This document shows positions 50,474-59,722 of a DNA stretch of 64,000 nt, piece by piece. Both the position numbers and the translations under genes were made by a program. The notes below the pieces were generated by a model. It saw only the letters and a list, made by a program, of their open reading frames with translations, did no database searches and was not told where the DNA came from. How positions within the stretch are numbered: the first letter of the stretch is position 1; every line of letters starts with the position of its first letter. This DNA comes from Saccharothrix deserti (lineage in GTDB: Bacteria > Actinomycetota > Actinomycetes > Mycobacteriales > Pseudonocardiaceae): positions 1-64,000 of the forward strand of contig NZ_VKAB01000016.1 of NCBI RefSeq assembly GCF_009769385.1, read 5' to 3'.

Positions 50474-50771
50474 ACTTGCCCACTGCCGAGCCGGGGACAA
50501 GGGCAACGTGGCCACCCTCTCGGTGTTCCCCCGGGACGACGCCGACTACCCGCTGCTCGTGCGCGAGCTGACCGCCGAGCGGGTCCGCGCCCACCTGGCC
50601 GACCACGTCGCCGGTGAGGTCGTCCGCCACGAACTGCCGGGTGTGTGTGCCCTGCACTTCGTGTGCCACCAGGTCATCGACGGTGGCGTCACCACTTCCC
50701 TCGCTCTCGACACGCACGGCAAGTCGTTGAGCTTCCGGCTGCTCTCCCTGGAGGTCGTGCGGCCGGGTTGA
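50460..50771 (+). CDS. AtuA C-terminal-domain protein, separate subunit
   Basis: A 103-residue protein from ATG 50460, overlapping the AtuA stop by 14 bp. LLHELAHCRAGDKGNVATLS and ALHFVCHQVIDGGVTTSLAL match the small domain that in many organisms is fused to the C-terminus of AtuA. The tight overlap implies coupled translation and a complex with the large protein. Confidence 0.82.
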   Translation: MLLHELAHCRAGDKGNVATLSVFPRDDADYPLLVRELTAERVRAHLADHVAGEVVRHELPGVCALHFVCHQVIDGGVTTSLALDTHGKSLSFRLLSLEVVRPG

Positions 50772-50850
50772 CCACCCGGTCATGTCCGGCACGTGCAGCT
50801 TGGCTTAGAAACTTTCTCGGACTTCTGACGAAGTTTCGGCGCCCGACGCC

Positions 50851-50878
50851 CGCCCCGCGTCGCACAGACCACGGGGCG
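50851..50878. terminator. Weak hairpin between convergent genes
   Basis: CGCCCCG (50851-50857) and CGGGGCG (50872-50878) form a 7-bp stem with a 14-nt loop between the AtuA operon and the convergent CBM2 remnant. Confidence 0.4.
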
Positions 50879-50894
50879 GCGTCGTCAGGATCGG

Positions 50895-51318
50895 TTACCG
50901 CGTCGCGGCACAGCTCAGGGTCGGGGGTCCGTTGGTGCCGAGCCAGTTGCCCTGGATGCCGAGCGTGGTGCCGGCGCCGGCGGCCAGAGTGCCGTTGTAG
51001 TCGACGTTCCGGGCGGTCGTGGTGGTGCCGTCCGAGGTGATCGAGGTGTACCACGACTGGCCGACCGTCTGCCCGTCCGGGAACCGGAGCTTCACGGTCC
51101 AGCCGCGGATCGCGGTCGGGGCTGCGGTCACCTTCACGTCGGCCTGGAAGCCGCCGGCCCACTGGCCGGCGAGGGTGTACGTGGCCGAGCAGCCGTCGTT
51201 CGGGGCCGGCGGGTCCGGTTGTGGCGTGGTCGGGTCCGACGCACCGCCCGGGAACCGCACGTCGGAGCACATGTAGTAGTTCTGGTCGGCGTGACCGGCG
51301 GGCCAGACGGCTGGATGC
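50895..51318 (-). pseudogene. 3' part of an AA10 polysaccharide monooxygenase with CBM2
   Basis: The frame entering near 51318 reads AVWPAGHADQNYYMCSDVRF, the end of an AA10 (lytic polysaccharide monooxygenase) catalytic domain. A Pro/Asp linker follows, then a full CBM2 cellulose/chitin-binding module (CSATYTLAGQWAGGFQADVK ... NVDYNGTLAAGAGTTLG) ending at 50895. The signal peptide, N-terminal copper-binding His and most of the AA10 domain are missing. Methionine 51272 could start a 125-residue CBM-only frame, but without a signal peptide it would not be exported. Confidence 0.7.
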
Positions 51319-51391
51319 TACTCACGCGCGTTGAGTGACGTCAATCACCGGCATTCGCGGTCGGCGACCGGCCCAACGGTCACATCAGCGC

Positions 51392-51415
51392 GCCGAGCCG
51401 GGAGGCCGGCTCGGC
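51392..51415 (-). terminator. Terminator of the aminotransferase gene
   Basis: GCCGAGCCGG (51392-51401) pairs perfectly with CCGGCTCGGC (51406-51415) around a GAGG loop, 30 bp beyond the stop of the minus-strand aminotransferase gene. Confidence 0.75.
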
Positions 51416-51444
51416 AGCGCGTTCGGCAGTCTTCGGTGGCGAGG

Positions 51445-52740
51445 TCAGCGCAGCAGGCGCTCAGCCGCGGCGAGTTTGACGTACAGGGTCAGGCCGTTCA
51501 TCGCCTCGGCGAGTTCGGGCAACGGCGGGTAGCTCGGCGCGATCCGGATCACCGTGTCGTCGGGGTCCTTGCCGTAGGGGAACGGCGCCCCGGCCGGAGT
51601 GAGCGCGATGCCCGCCTCGGCCGCCAGGTCGACCACCCGGGAGGCACAACCGGGCATGAGTTCCAGCGAGACGAAGTAGCCGCCTCGCGGGCTGGTCCAC
51701 GACGCCACGCCGGTGCCGCCGAGCTGTTCGGAGAACGTCCGCTCGACCAGGTCGAACTTGGGCTTGAGCAGCTCCCGGTGCCGTGCCATGTGCCCGAGCA
51801 CGCCCTCGGGGCTGCGCAGGAGACGCACGTGCCGCAACTGGGTGATCTTGTCGGGGCCGATCGTGCGCTTGCCGAGATGACCGACGAACCAGTCCAGGTT
51901 GGACTTCGAGGCTCCGAGGAAACCGACGCCCGCGCCCGCGAACGTGATCTTCGAGGTGGAGCCGAAGACCAGCGGCCGGTCCGCGTTACCCGCCGCCTCG
52001 CACGCGTCGAGGAGGTTGTCGATCTCGCGCGGCTGGTCGGTGAGGTGGTGCACGGCGTAGGCGTTGTCCCAGAAAATCCGGAAGTCCGGGGCAGCGGCAC
52101 GCATCCCGGCCAGCCGCCGCACGGTCTGCGGCGAGTAGACGTCGGCCGTCGGGTTGCTGTACTTGGGCACGCACCAGATGCCCTTGATCCGGGCGTCTTC
52201 CGCCACCAGCCGTTCGACCTCGGCCATGTCCGGGCCGTCGCCGGTCAACGGCACCGGGATCATCTCGATGCCCAGCTTCTCGCAGATCGCGAAGTGCCGG
52301 TCGTAACCGGGAACCGGGCACAGGAAGGCCACGCCGCCGTCCCGCCACGGCCGGTCGACTCCCGGCACGCCGAACAGCACCGCGTGCACCAGGTAGTCGT
52401 GCATCAACTCGAGACTGGAGTTGCCGACGGCGATCAGCTGCTCCGGCGGCACGCCCAGCAGCGGACCGAAGATCTCCCGCAGCTCCGGCAGCCCGCGCAG
52501 CCCGCCGTAGTTGCGGGTGTCGGAACCGTCGGCGGCGTGGTGATCGCCCGCGCCGGGCAGTTCGAGCAGCGGAGTGGACAGGTCCAGCTGCTCTGCCGAC
52601 GGTTTGCCGCGGGTCAGGTCGAGCCGCAGGCCGCGCGTCCGCAGTTCCTCGTGCGCGATCCGCAACTGCGCGGCCATCTCGGACAACTCTTCGCGGGGCA
52701 AGTCGGAGAACGTCACCCGCACATGATCCCTGATGGCCAC
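51445..52740 (-). CDS. Class I/II aminotransferase (aspartate aminotransferase, MocR-like fold group)
   Basis: A 431-residue PLP enzyme. LDLTRGKPSAEQLDLSTPLL and TRNYGGLRGLPELREIFGPL at the N-terminus, FWDNAYAVHHL (Asp and Tyr for PLP) and the Schiff-base lysine in FGSTSKITFAGAG. This matches a distinct group of aspartate/alanine-type aminotransferases common in actinomycetes and separate from the AspC family. It stands alone with its own terminator; probably general amino-acid metabolism. Confidence 0.87.
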   Translation of the reverse strand: MAIRDHVRVTFSDLPREELSEMAAQLRIAHEELRTRGLRLDLTRGKPSAEQLDLSTPLLELPGAGDHHAADGSDTRNYGGLRGLPELREIFGPLLGVPPEQLIAVGNSSLELMHDYLVHAVLFGVPGVDRPWRDGGVAFLCPVPGYDRHFAICEKLGIEMIPVPLTGDGPDMAEVERLVAEDARIKGIWCVPKYSNPTADVYSPQTVRRLAGMRAAAPDFRIFWDNAYAVHHLTDQPREIDNLLDACEAAGNADRPLVFGSTSKITFAGAGVGFLGASKSNLDWFVGHLGKRTIGPDKITQLRHVRLLRSPEGVLGHMARHRELLKPKFDLVERTFSEQLGGTGVASWTSPRGGYFVSLELMPGCASRVVDLAAEAGIALTPAGAPFPYGKDPDDTVIRIAPSYPPLPELAEAMNGLTLYVKLAAAERLLR

Positions 52741-52896
52741 CCGGAGACGTCACCGCCCGGCCGTGAGCGAGCGGGGCCAGGGAGTACGAAACGGCGAAGA
52801 TTCTCACCCGTTCGCCGGAAACGACACGGCGTCGCACTGAGTAACTTTCACACCACGGTCCCCTGCCGTTGATCGACCCACGAAAGGTGGAAGATC

Positions 52897-53787
52897 ATGA
52901 ACCGTGTGGTGAAGCGACTCGTCTCCGTGACGAGCGCCCTGGCCTTATCGCTGGTCACCGTCCCCGTGGCGCAGGCCGCCGCGCCCGGAACCTACTGGAC
53001 GCCGGAACGGATGCGCGCCGCCGTTCCACTCGACATGCGCACCGCCACGCCCTCGGCGCTGCGCTCCACCGTCCCGACGGGCGAGCCCGCCGCCGTCGCG
53101 CCGCTGGCCTTCCCCAACGGCGGCAGCACGTGGACCGGCGGGGGTGCCGTCGTGGCGACGGCGGGCCGCGTGTTCTTCACCTACCAGGGCCGCAACGCCT
53201 CGTGCAGCGGCAACGCCGTCACCAGCGGCAACAAGAGCACGGTCGTCACCGCCGGCCACTGCGTGAAACTCGACGGCGCGTACCACACCAATGTCGCCTT
53301 CGTTCCGGCGTACGACAACGGAAACGCGCCGTACGGCACGTGGAACGCCCGGACCACTCTGGCCACCCCGCAATGGGACGCATCCGAGGACATCAACTAC
53401 GACATCGGCGCCATCGTGGTCGGACAGCTGGGCGGCCGATTCCTCACCGATGTCGTCGGAGCCCAGGGCATCGCGTTCAACCAGCCGCGCGCGGACAACA
53501 CCTACGCCTTCGGCTACCCCGCCGCCGCACCCTACGACGGGACAAAGCTCGTCTATTGCAGTGGACGGACGTTCAACGCACTCATCAGTGACGGTATCGG
53601 CATGACGTGCAACATGACCGGAGGCGCCAGCGGTGGCCCCTGGTTCCGGACGTTCTCCGAGACCACCGGCACCGGCACGCTCAACTCGGTGAACAGCTAC
53701 AAGATCAACTTGTTCCCGAACTGGATGTTCGGCCCGTACTTCGGCACCGACGCCCAGAACCTGTACAACCGGGCGCAGGCCGCCTGA
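52897..53787 (+). CDS. Secreted trypsin-like serine protease
   Basis: A 296-residue protein with a signal peptide (MNRVVKRLVSVTSALALSL, cleavage near AQA-AA), a propeptide-like region and a chymotrypsin-fold domain from about residue 75. Catalytic His in VVTAGHCV (about 117), Asp in NYDIGAIVV and Ser in MTGGASGGPW. The V8/glutamyl endopeptidase-like spacing and two cysteine pairs (SCSGN with AGHCV; YCSGR with MTCNM) support extracellular activity. AAAGGTGGAAG precedes the ATG. Confidence 0.88.
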   Translation: MNRVVKRLVSVTSALALSLVTVPVAQAAAPGTYWTPERMRAAVPLDMRTATPSALRSTVPTGEPAAVAPLAFPNGGSTWTGGGAVVATAGRVFFTYQGRNASCSGNAVTSGNKSTVVTAGHCVKLDGAYHTNVAFVPAYDNGNAPYGTWNARTTLATPQWDASEDINYDIGAIVVGQLGGRFLTDVVGAQGIAFNQPRADNTYAFGYPAAAPYDGTKLVYCSGRTFNALISDGIGMTCNMTGGASGGPWFRTFSETTGTGTLNSVNSYKINLFPNWMFGPYFGTDAQNLYNRAQAA

Positions 53788-53830
53788 TCCCTCCGGTCGG
53801 ACCGCGCGAACGCGTCGCGGAGGTCCGAGA

Positions 53831-55573
53831 TCATGATCCTGCACCGTGATCGGACGCTTGCGGTTGATGCCGGCCGAGGAGTCTGTGTTCAGCCTCCCCG
53901 GCCAGCAGCAGGTAGGCGCTCGCGGTCCAGGTGTAGGCGCGGTCGCGGAGACCTTGGCCGGTGAGCGCGTCGAAGTTCTCGGCGAAGCCGGACTTCTCGC
54001 ACACGGCGCGGAAGCGGGCGCTGACCTGGTCCGCCAGCGACACCGCACCTCCTCGGCGCAGGCCGTCCTCGACCAGCACGGTCGAGGGCGCCCACACGGG
54101 GCCGCGCCAGTAGCCGTCGGCTTCGTAGAACGGCGAGTCGGGCAGTTCGGTGGCCAGGCCCACCGGGGTCAGGTGCCGCGCCACGCCCGCGGCGACCTTG
54201 GCGTGCACGTCCGCGGGCAGCTGTGCGCCCAGGATGATCGGCACGAGGTCGAGCAGGCTCGCCGTGGTGCGGGGTGCGCCGTCGACGGCACGGCTGGTGA
54301 ACTCGGAGCCGTTCCACAGCCGGTCGACCATCGCGGCGAGCATCGTGTCGGCTTCCCGCGTCCACCGCGTCGCGGCGGCCTCGTCACCGATCTCCCAGGC
54401 CAGACGCGTCAGTTCCCGCATCTGGACGACGAGGAACGCCGCGAGGTCGGCGGTCTGCACGAGCCGCTGCTCGTGGAAGACGGTGGAGTTGTCCCAGCCG
54501 CTGTCGTTGCCGTGCTCGTAGTGCGGGAAGGGTTCGCCCGGGGCGCGGCGGTGGTCGAGCCAGAAGGTGGTCCACGCCTCCAGCTGCCGGTACAGGCGCG
54601 GCAGTTCGGTGGCCGGGAGCCCGCCGGGCAGGCGTTCGCGCAGGCGGTTCACCGCCCAGCCGTGGATCGGGGGTTTGACGAAGTTGTGCAGGACTTCGGC
54701 GTGGGTGATCGAGTCGGGCAGCGCGCCCTCGTCGGTCTGGTGGTCGAACACCACCTGGAGTTGGTCCCAGGCCAGCTCCGGAGCTCCGGGCGCCAACGCG
54801 AGGGCGTTGAAGCAGTGGTCCCAGCTCCAGACCTTGTCCATCCAGTGCTTGGACATCAGCACCGCCGGCCGCCGGATGAACCCGGCCGGTGCCACGGTGG
54901 CCGACCACAGCACGTAGCAGGCGAGTTCGGCGGCCGGCGTGCGGTCGCTGCGCCAAGGCGCGACCGCGTCCACGAACTGCTCGAAGGATCGCCGTGACGC
55001 CGCCACGACCTCGGAGAACGTCGCGTCGGACGAGAACGGCCCGCGAGCCGTCGTCAGCTCTTCCAGCGCGAGCTCCCACTCACCGCCGTCCCCACCGATC
55101 ACGACCGCCCGCTCCGCCGTGCCCAACGCGGAAGCACCCAGCGCTTCGGCACCTCCCGAGAGGACGGTCACGCGGTAACGGTGGCCGGTCTCGTAGGAGG
55201 TGAACACGTACGACGAGGTGACCGGGTCGTGGAAGAAGTAGGTCCCGGTGAAGGGCGTCAGGGTCGCGTCCGCGGCGGCGATGCGCAGGCCGAGGCCGTG
55301 GCCGGTGATCCGGAGCGCGGAGGGCGACTCGAAGGCCGCCGCGACCCTCCCCCGGCCCGCGGTCCACGTCAGCAGTGCCGGGTCGGCCGTCACCTCGGTG
55401 GGGCCGTGACCACCAACAGGCACGGGAACGAGCGACAACACCGCGTGCATCCCGTTGCGGTGGGACACCAGGTGGAGGTCGTCGGCGTACGTGGCGAGCG
55501 CGGTGACCGGGGAGATGCCGAACCACGCCCCATGGTGGCTGAACGGGATCTCCCGCACCGAGAAGTCGTCCAC
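53831..55573 (-). CDS. GH63-like alpha-glucosidase of the LacI-controlled sugar module
   Basis: A 580-residue cytoplasmic protein with an N-terminal beta-sandwich-like part and an (alpha/alpha)6 barrel from about residue 190. MDKVWSWDHCFNALAL carries the likely general acid Asp, and EADGYWRGPVWAPSTVL is the conserved YWRGPxW segment of the GH63/GH37 clan. It hydrolyses or trims an imported glucosyl- or mannosyl-containing oligosaccharide (inference). It starts 12 bp after the stop of the ABC permease gene, completing the import operon. Confidence 0.78.
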   Translation of the reverse strand: MDDFSVREIPFSHHGAWFGISPVTALATYADDLHLVSHRNGMHAVLSLVPVPVGGHGPTEVTADPALLTWTAGRGRVAAAFESPSALRITGHGLGLRIAAADATLTPFTGTYFFHDPVTSSYVFTSYETGHRYRVTVLSGGAEALGASALGTAERAVVIGGDGGEWELALEELTTARGPFSSDATFSEVVAASRRSFEQFVDAVAPWRSDRTPAAELACYVLWSATVAPAGFIRRPAVLMSKHWMDKVWSWDHCFNALALAPGAPELAWDQLQVVFDHQTDEGALPDSITHAEVLHNFVKPPIHGWAVNRLRERLPGGLPATELPRLYRQLEAWTTFWLDHRRAPGEPFPHYEHGNDSGWDNSTVFHEQRLVQTADLAAFLVVQMRELTRLAWEIGDEAAATRWTREADTMLAAMVDRLWNGSEFTSRAVDGAPRTTASLLDLVPIILGAQLPADVHAKVAAGVARHLTPVGLATELPDSPFYEADGYWRGPVWAPSTVLVEDGLRRGGAVSLADQVSARFRAVCEKSGFAENFDALTGQGLRDRAYTWTASAYLLLAGEAEHRLLGRHQPQASDHGAGS

Positions 55574-55585
55574 AAGCTCCCCTTT

Positions 55586-56398
55586 TCAGTCTTTGACAGC
55601 GCCCGCCGTGATGCCCGCGGCGACGAAGCGCTGGGCCAGCACGAGCAGCACGGTGGCGGGCACGGACGCGACGACGGCGGTGGCCGTGATCGCGTTCCAC
55701 TCCTGGTTGTTGTTGCCGATGTAGCGGTAGATGCCGAGCGTCAACGGCTTCAGCGCGCCCCCGCTGTCCAGGGTCGCGGCGAACACGAAGTCCGACCACG
55801 CCCACAGGAACGCGAACAGCCCGGCGGTGACCAGCCCGTTGCGGCTGGAGGGCAGCACGACGGACCAGAACACGCGGAACGCGCCCGCGCCGTCGATCCG
55901 CGCCGCCTGCACCACCTCGTCGGGCACGGCCGACATGAACGAGGTGAGGATCAGCACGGCGAACGGGACCGCGATCGTGGAGTCGGCGAAGATCAGACCC
56001 CACAACGTGTTCGTGATGCCGAGGCGTACGAACATCCCGTAGAAACCCAGCGCCATGATGATGCCGGGGATCATCTGCGCGACCAGCAGCACGAACATCA
56101 GCGGCCCGCGACCGCGCGGGCGCAGCTTCGCCAGCGAGTACGCGGCGGGCGCGGCCAGCGCCAACGTCAGCGCGACGGTGCCGACCGCGACCAGCAGACT
56201 GGTGCCGAAGTACGGCAACTGCTCGTCGAGCACCCGCGCGTACCCCTCGAACGTCGGCGTGACGGGGAAGAGGTCCGGCGGCGACTTGCGCATCCGGCTC
56301 GCCGGGGTGAGCGAGACGTTGACCATCCAGTAGACGGGGAACAGCATCACGGCGGTGAGCAGCAGGCCCACCCCGGTACGCCACCACGACCGCGTCAC
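55586..56398 (-). CDS. Carbohydrate ABC transporter permease (MalG-type)
   Basis: A 270-residue inner-membrane permease with six helices and the EAA loop VPDEVVQAARIDGAGAFRVF. The GTG at 56398 overlaps the stop of the upstream permease gene (GTGA), so translation is coupled. It forms the channel with the MalF-type partner; the ATPase is not encoded here and is probably a shared MsiK-like protein, as is usual in actinomycetes. Confidence 0.92.
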   Translation of the reverse strand: MTRSWWRTGVGLLLTAVMLFPVYWMVNVSLTPASRMRKSPPDLFPVTPTFEGYARVLDEQLPYFGTSLLVAVGTVALTLALAAPAAYSLAKLRPRGRGPLMFVLLVAQMIPGIIMALGFYGMFVRLGITNTLWGLIFADSTIAVPFAVLILTSFMSAVPDEVVQAARIDGAGAFRVFWSVVLPSSRNGLVTAGLFAFLWAWSDFVFAATLDSGGALKPLTLGIYRYIGNNNQEWNAITATAVVASVPATVLLVLAQRFVAAGITAGAVKD

Positions 56399-57273
56399 GA
56401 CGCCTCCTGGTTGCGCTGGACGCGCACGTACACCAGCCCCGCGAGCAGGGCGAGCAGGATGAGCACGTTGCCCACCGCGGCGCTGGGTCCGAAGCGGGGC
56501 AGCGTGTTGCCGAACCCCAACTCGTAGGACCAGGTGGCCAGGGTGGTGGACGACCCGCTGGGGCCGCCGCGCGTCATGATCCAGATGATGTCGAACACCT
56601 TGAGCGTGTAGACCAGACCCAGCAGCAGCGTGATCGTCGAGACCGGCCGCAGCAGGGGGAAGGTGATGTTCCAGAACGACTGCCACGAGCTCGCGCCGTC
56701 CAGCGCGGACGCCTCGTGGACCTCGGTGGGGATGTTCTGCAACCCGCTGTAGAGCACGACGAGGTTGAACGGGATGCCGATCCAGATGTTGGCGATCGTC
56801 ACCGAAGCCAGCGACCAGTCCGGTGAGGTCAGCCAGTTCACCTTGTCGATGCCGACGGCGCCGAGGACCGCGTTGACCACGCCGGCCTCGCTGTTGAGCA
56901 TCCACGCCCACGTCGAGGCCGACACGATCAGCGGCAACAGCCACGGCACGAGGAACAGCGCCCGCAGCGTCGCCGACAGGCGGAAGCTGCGGGAGAAGAA
57001 CAACGCCATGGCCAACCCGATGCCGTACTGGAACACCAGCGACACGACGGTGAAGAGCACCGTGTTGAGCAGCGCGGTGCGGAAGGTGGGGTCGGCGAAC
57101 ACCGTCACGTAGTTCGTCAACCCCGTCAGCGGCGCGCCACCGCGCACGAACGAGCGGACGGTGTAGTCGCGGATGCTCAGGTCGATGGTCGTCACCAGCG
57201 GGTAGGCGTAGCTGAGCAGCAGGTAGGCGACGATCGGGGTCAGGAAGGCCCAGCCGACGAGGTTCTTGCGCAT
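56395..57273 (-). CDS. Carbohydrate ABC transporter permease (MalF-type)
   Basis: A 292-residue permease: six helices and the EAA loop IPTEVHEASALDGASSWQSF. It lies 12 bp downstream of the binding-protein gene and overlaps the MalG-type gene. Part of a sugar importer of the CUT1 class. Confidence 0.92.
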   Translation of the reverse strand: MRKNLVGWAFLTPIVAYLLLSYAYPLVTTIDLSIRDYTVRSFVRGGAPLTGLTNYVTVFADPTFRTALLNTVLFTVVSLVFQYGIGLAMALFFSRSFRLSATLRALFLVPWLLPLIVSASTWAWMLNSEAGVVNAVLGAVGIDKVNWLTSPDWSLASVTIANIWIGIPFNLVVLYSGLQNIPTEVHEASALDGASSWQSFWNITFPLLRPVSTITLLLGLVYTLKVFDIIWIMTRGGPSGSSTTLATWSYELGFGNTLPRFGPSAAVGNVLILLALLAGLVYVRVQRNQEAS

Positions 57274-57285
57274 CGACCGCGTGCC

Positions 57286-58530
57286 CTACTTCGCCGAGGC
57301 CGCGGCGGCCTGGGCGTCCTTCAGCGCGTCCGCCGGCGCCTTCGAGGCGGTGAGCGCCGCCTGCACCGCGGTCCACAGCGGCTGTGAGATCCGCGGGTAG
57401 CGGGTGCCGAGGTTGTCGCCGGTGCGGCCCTTGGCCGATTTCACCGCGTCCACCCACACCTGCAGCTCCGGCTGGGCGGCGACCTGCTGGTCCTGCACCG
57501 ACGCGACGGCGGAGACGTAGGTCAGGGCCGTGTCGGTGGCCAGCACGGTGTCCGGGCTGGTGAGGCAGTTGGCGATCTTCGCGGCGGTCGCTTCGGAGTC
57601 CTTGTCGTCCTGGGCGGGCACGGTGACGAACTCGCCGCCGGTCGGCGCGGGCGCGACACCCCCGGTGCGGGACGGGATCGGGATGACGCCGTACTCGAAG
57701 CCGGCCTTCTTGGCGTTGCCCAGCTGCCACGTGCCGTTCTCGGCGAAGGCGTACTCGCCGGTGGCGAACTCCTGCCAGCTCGTGGTCTGCGTGTTGCCGA
57801 TGACCGAGTTCGGCGCGTACCCCTTGTCCAACCAGGACTTCCACAGCTCCACCGCGGCCACGGCCTGCGGCGAGGACAGGTCGGTGAGCTGTGCGCCCGC
57901 GCCCCAGAACCACGGCAGGAACTGGAACGTGCCCTCCTCGGTGCCGATGGCGGAGAAGGTGATGCCCTTCTTGCCCGCCGCGGCGACCTTCGCCAGCGCC
58001 GCGTCCAGCGAAGCCCAGTCCTTGATCGACGCCGGGTCCACGCCGGCCGCCGTCAGGACCGCCTTGTTGTAGTACAGCGCCAGGGTGTTCGCACCGATCG
58101 GCACGCCGTAGGTCTTCCCGTCCGACTCGGCCGCCGTCACCAGGTTCGGCGACGCCTTCGAGGCGTCCAGACCGGTGTCCTGGTTCGCCTTGAGCACGCC
58201 GGCCTCGGCGAGGGTGGACACCACGGGGTTGTCCACGACCAGGACGTTCGGCGCGACGCCCTGCTGCGCGGCGAGGAGGACCTTGTTGGTCAGGTCGGAG
58301 GTGTCGTACGCCTGGCGCTCGACCTTGACGCCGGCCTGCGTGCCGCAGTTCTCGATCACCTTCGCCCACTGCGAGCCGCCGTCGAACTGCGGGTACGGGT
58401 CCCACACGGCGAAGGTGCCGTCCGCGGTGGTGCCGCCGGCGTCCCCGGTGGAGGAGGAGCACGCGGAGAGGGTCAGTCCCGCCGCGACCAGGGCGACGGC
58501 GAACCGTTGGGTGATCGGAGAGCGCTTCAT
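57286..58530 (-). CDS. Sugar-binding lipoprotein of the ABC importer
   Basis: A 414-residue extracellular solute-binding protein, CUT1 class. The signal peptide ends in the lipobox LSAC (Cys about residue 24), so it is membrane-anchored outside the cell. The FAVWDPYPQFDGGSQWAKVI strand and the family hinge regions follow. First gene of the operon; the 30-bp LacI palindrome lies about 50 bp upstream of its start. The ligand is probably an oligosaccharide released by the two secreted glycosidases on the other strand (inference). Confidence 0.9.
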   Translation of the reverse strand: MKRSPITQRFAVALVAAGLTLSACSSSTGDAGGTTADGTFAVWDPYPQFDGGSQWAKVIENCGTQAGVKVERQAYDTSDLTNKVLLAAQQGVAPNVLVVDNPVVSTLAEAGVLKANQDTGLDASKASPNLVTAAESDGKTYGVPIGANTLALYYNKAVLTAAGVDPASIKDWASLDAALAKVAAAGKKGITFSAIGTEEGTFQFLPWFWGAGAQLTDLSSPQAVAAVELWKSWLDKGYAPNSVIGNTQTTSWQEFATGEYAFAENGTWQLGNAKKAGFEYGVIPIPSRTGGVAPAPTGGEFVTVPAQDDKDSEATAAKIANCLTSPDTVLATDTALTYVSAVASVQDQQVAAQPELQVWVDAVKSAKGRTGDNLGTRYPRISQPLWTAVQAALTASKAPADALKDAQAAAASAK

Positions 58531-58579
58531 GGGTGGTGGTCCTTCCTGGCGGCTGCGGCTGCACTGACGACCCGTCAGA

Positions 58580-58609
58580 CGTTCAGGTCGAACCGGTTCG
58601 ACCTGAACG
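58580..58609. promoter_or_regulatory. LacI operator of the ABC operon (30-bp perfect palindrome)
   Basis: The core TCGAACCGGTTCGA is extended by CGTTCAGG on the left and its complement on the right, making a 30-bp perfect dyad just upstream of the binding-protein gene. Confidence 0.88.
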
Positions 58610-58677
58610 AGGCTGCGTCAACCTAACTGCCGATGTGAACCCGTGCAAGAGCCTGGTGGCATATCATCGACGGTCTG

Positions 58678-58691
58678 TCGAACCGGTTGGA
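58678..58691. promoter_or_regulatory. LacI autoregulatory operator
   Basis: TCGAACCGGTTGGA, one mismatch from the core palindrome, lies 10 bp in front of the LacI-type gene. Confidence 0.8.
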
Positions 58692-58701
58692 CGGAGAGCG
58701 A

Positions 58702-59712
58702 ATGAACATCGGCGAGATCGCCAAGCGGGCGGGCGTGTCGCGCAGCACCGTGTCGTACGCGCTCAGCGGGAAGCGGCCCGTGTCGACGGAGACCGCCCGG
58801 CGGATCAACGAGGTCATCGACGAGCTGGGCTACCGCCCCAACGCCAGCGCGCGGGCGCTCGCCGAGGGGCGGACCCGCACGTTGAGCCTGGTGATACCGC
58901 CCGCCAGCAGGCGGCTCACCGACGTGCAACTCGGCTTCGTGGCCAGCGTCGTGGAGGCCGCCGCCACCCAGGACCTCGACGTGCTGCTGTCGCCCAGCGG
59001 CGGGGACCACGACCGGTCGTTCGAGCGGATCGTCACCGGCCGTCGGGTGGACGGCGTGATCCTGATGGAGATCCTGCTGGACGACCCGCGCGTGGAGCGC
59101 CTGGAGCAGGCCGGGCTGCCGTTCGTGACCATCGGCCACGTCGAGCACCCCGGCGCGTCGTGGTGGGTCGACGTGGACTACGCGGCGCTGATCCGGCGCT
59201 GCGTGCACCACCTGGCCGACCTCGGCCACCAGGACGTGGTGCTGATCAACCGGTCCGACGAGCTGGTGGCGGCGGGCTACGGACCCGCCCTGCGGTCGTC
59301 GGCCGGTTTCCTGGAGGCCGCGGGCGAGCGGGGACTGACCGCGCGCACGGTGTGCTGCGCCGATGAGCCCGCGGCGGGTCTGGCCTGCTTCGAGGGCATC
59401 CGCAGCCGCTGGCCCGAGGTGACGGCGGCGGTGACGATCAACGAGGCCGCGCTGCCCGGACTCCAGCGGGCCCTGCACCGGGCGGGCCTCGACGTGCCGC
59501 GGGACTTCTCGATCACCGGGGTCATCGCCAGCCGCCTCGCCGAGGGGTTCCACCCGCCGCTGACCGCGGCGGACGTGCCCGCCGAGGAGATGGCCCGCCT
59601 GGCGGTGAACCTGCTGGTCGAGCAGATCGCCGACCCCGGCGCGACGCCCCGCAACGCCCTGCTGGAACCGGCCATCTCGTTGCGGTCGAGCACCGGGGCC
59701 CGCCGCCGCTGA
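58702..59712 (+). CDS. LacI-family repressor of the sugar module
   Basis: A 336-residue regulator: the HTH MNIGEIAKRAGVSRSTVSYALS, hinge helix YRPNASARALAEGRT, then a periplasmic-binding-like effector domain. ATG 58702 is chosen because the HTH begins there (frame open from 58687). It sits among four copies of its probable binding site (58580, 58678, 59723, 59787), so it likely controls the ABC importer, itself and the secreted glycosidases. The inducer is presumably the imported sugar. Confidence 0.92.
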   Translation: MNIGEIAKRAGVSRSTVSYALSGKRPVSTETARRINEVIDELGYRPNASARALAEGRTRTLSLVIPPASRRLTDVQLGFVASVVEAAATQDLDVLLSPSGGDHDRSFERIVTGRRVDGVILMEILLDDPRVERLEQAGLPFVTIGHVEHPGASWWVDVDYAALIRRCVHHLADLGHQDVVLINRSDELVAAGYGPALRSSAGFLEAAGERGLTARTVCCADEPAAGLACFEGIRSRWPEVTAAVTINEAALPGLQRALHRAGLDVPRDFSITGVIASRLAEGFHPPLTAADVPAEEMARLAVNLLVEQIADPGATPRNALLEPAISLRSSTGARRR

Positions 59713-59722
59713 CACCTTCGGC

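Noticed and set aside
53790..53830. Imperfect hairpin after the protease gene (TCGGACC/GGTCCGA)
   Set aside because: The stem is interrupted and the inner part does not pair cleanly; not reported as a terminator.
55586..58564. 992-codon frame through the ABC operon
   Set aside because: Only the final 270 codons are the MalG-type permease; the rest is an out-of-frame reading of the MalF-type and binding-protein genes.
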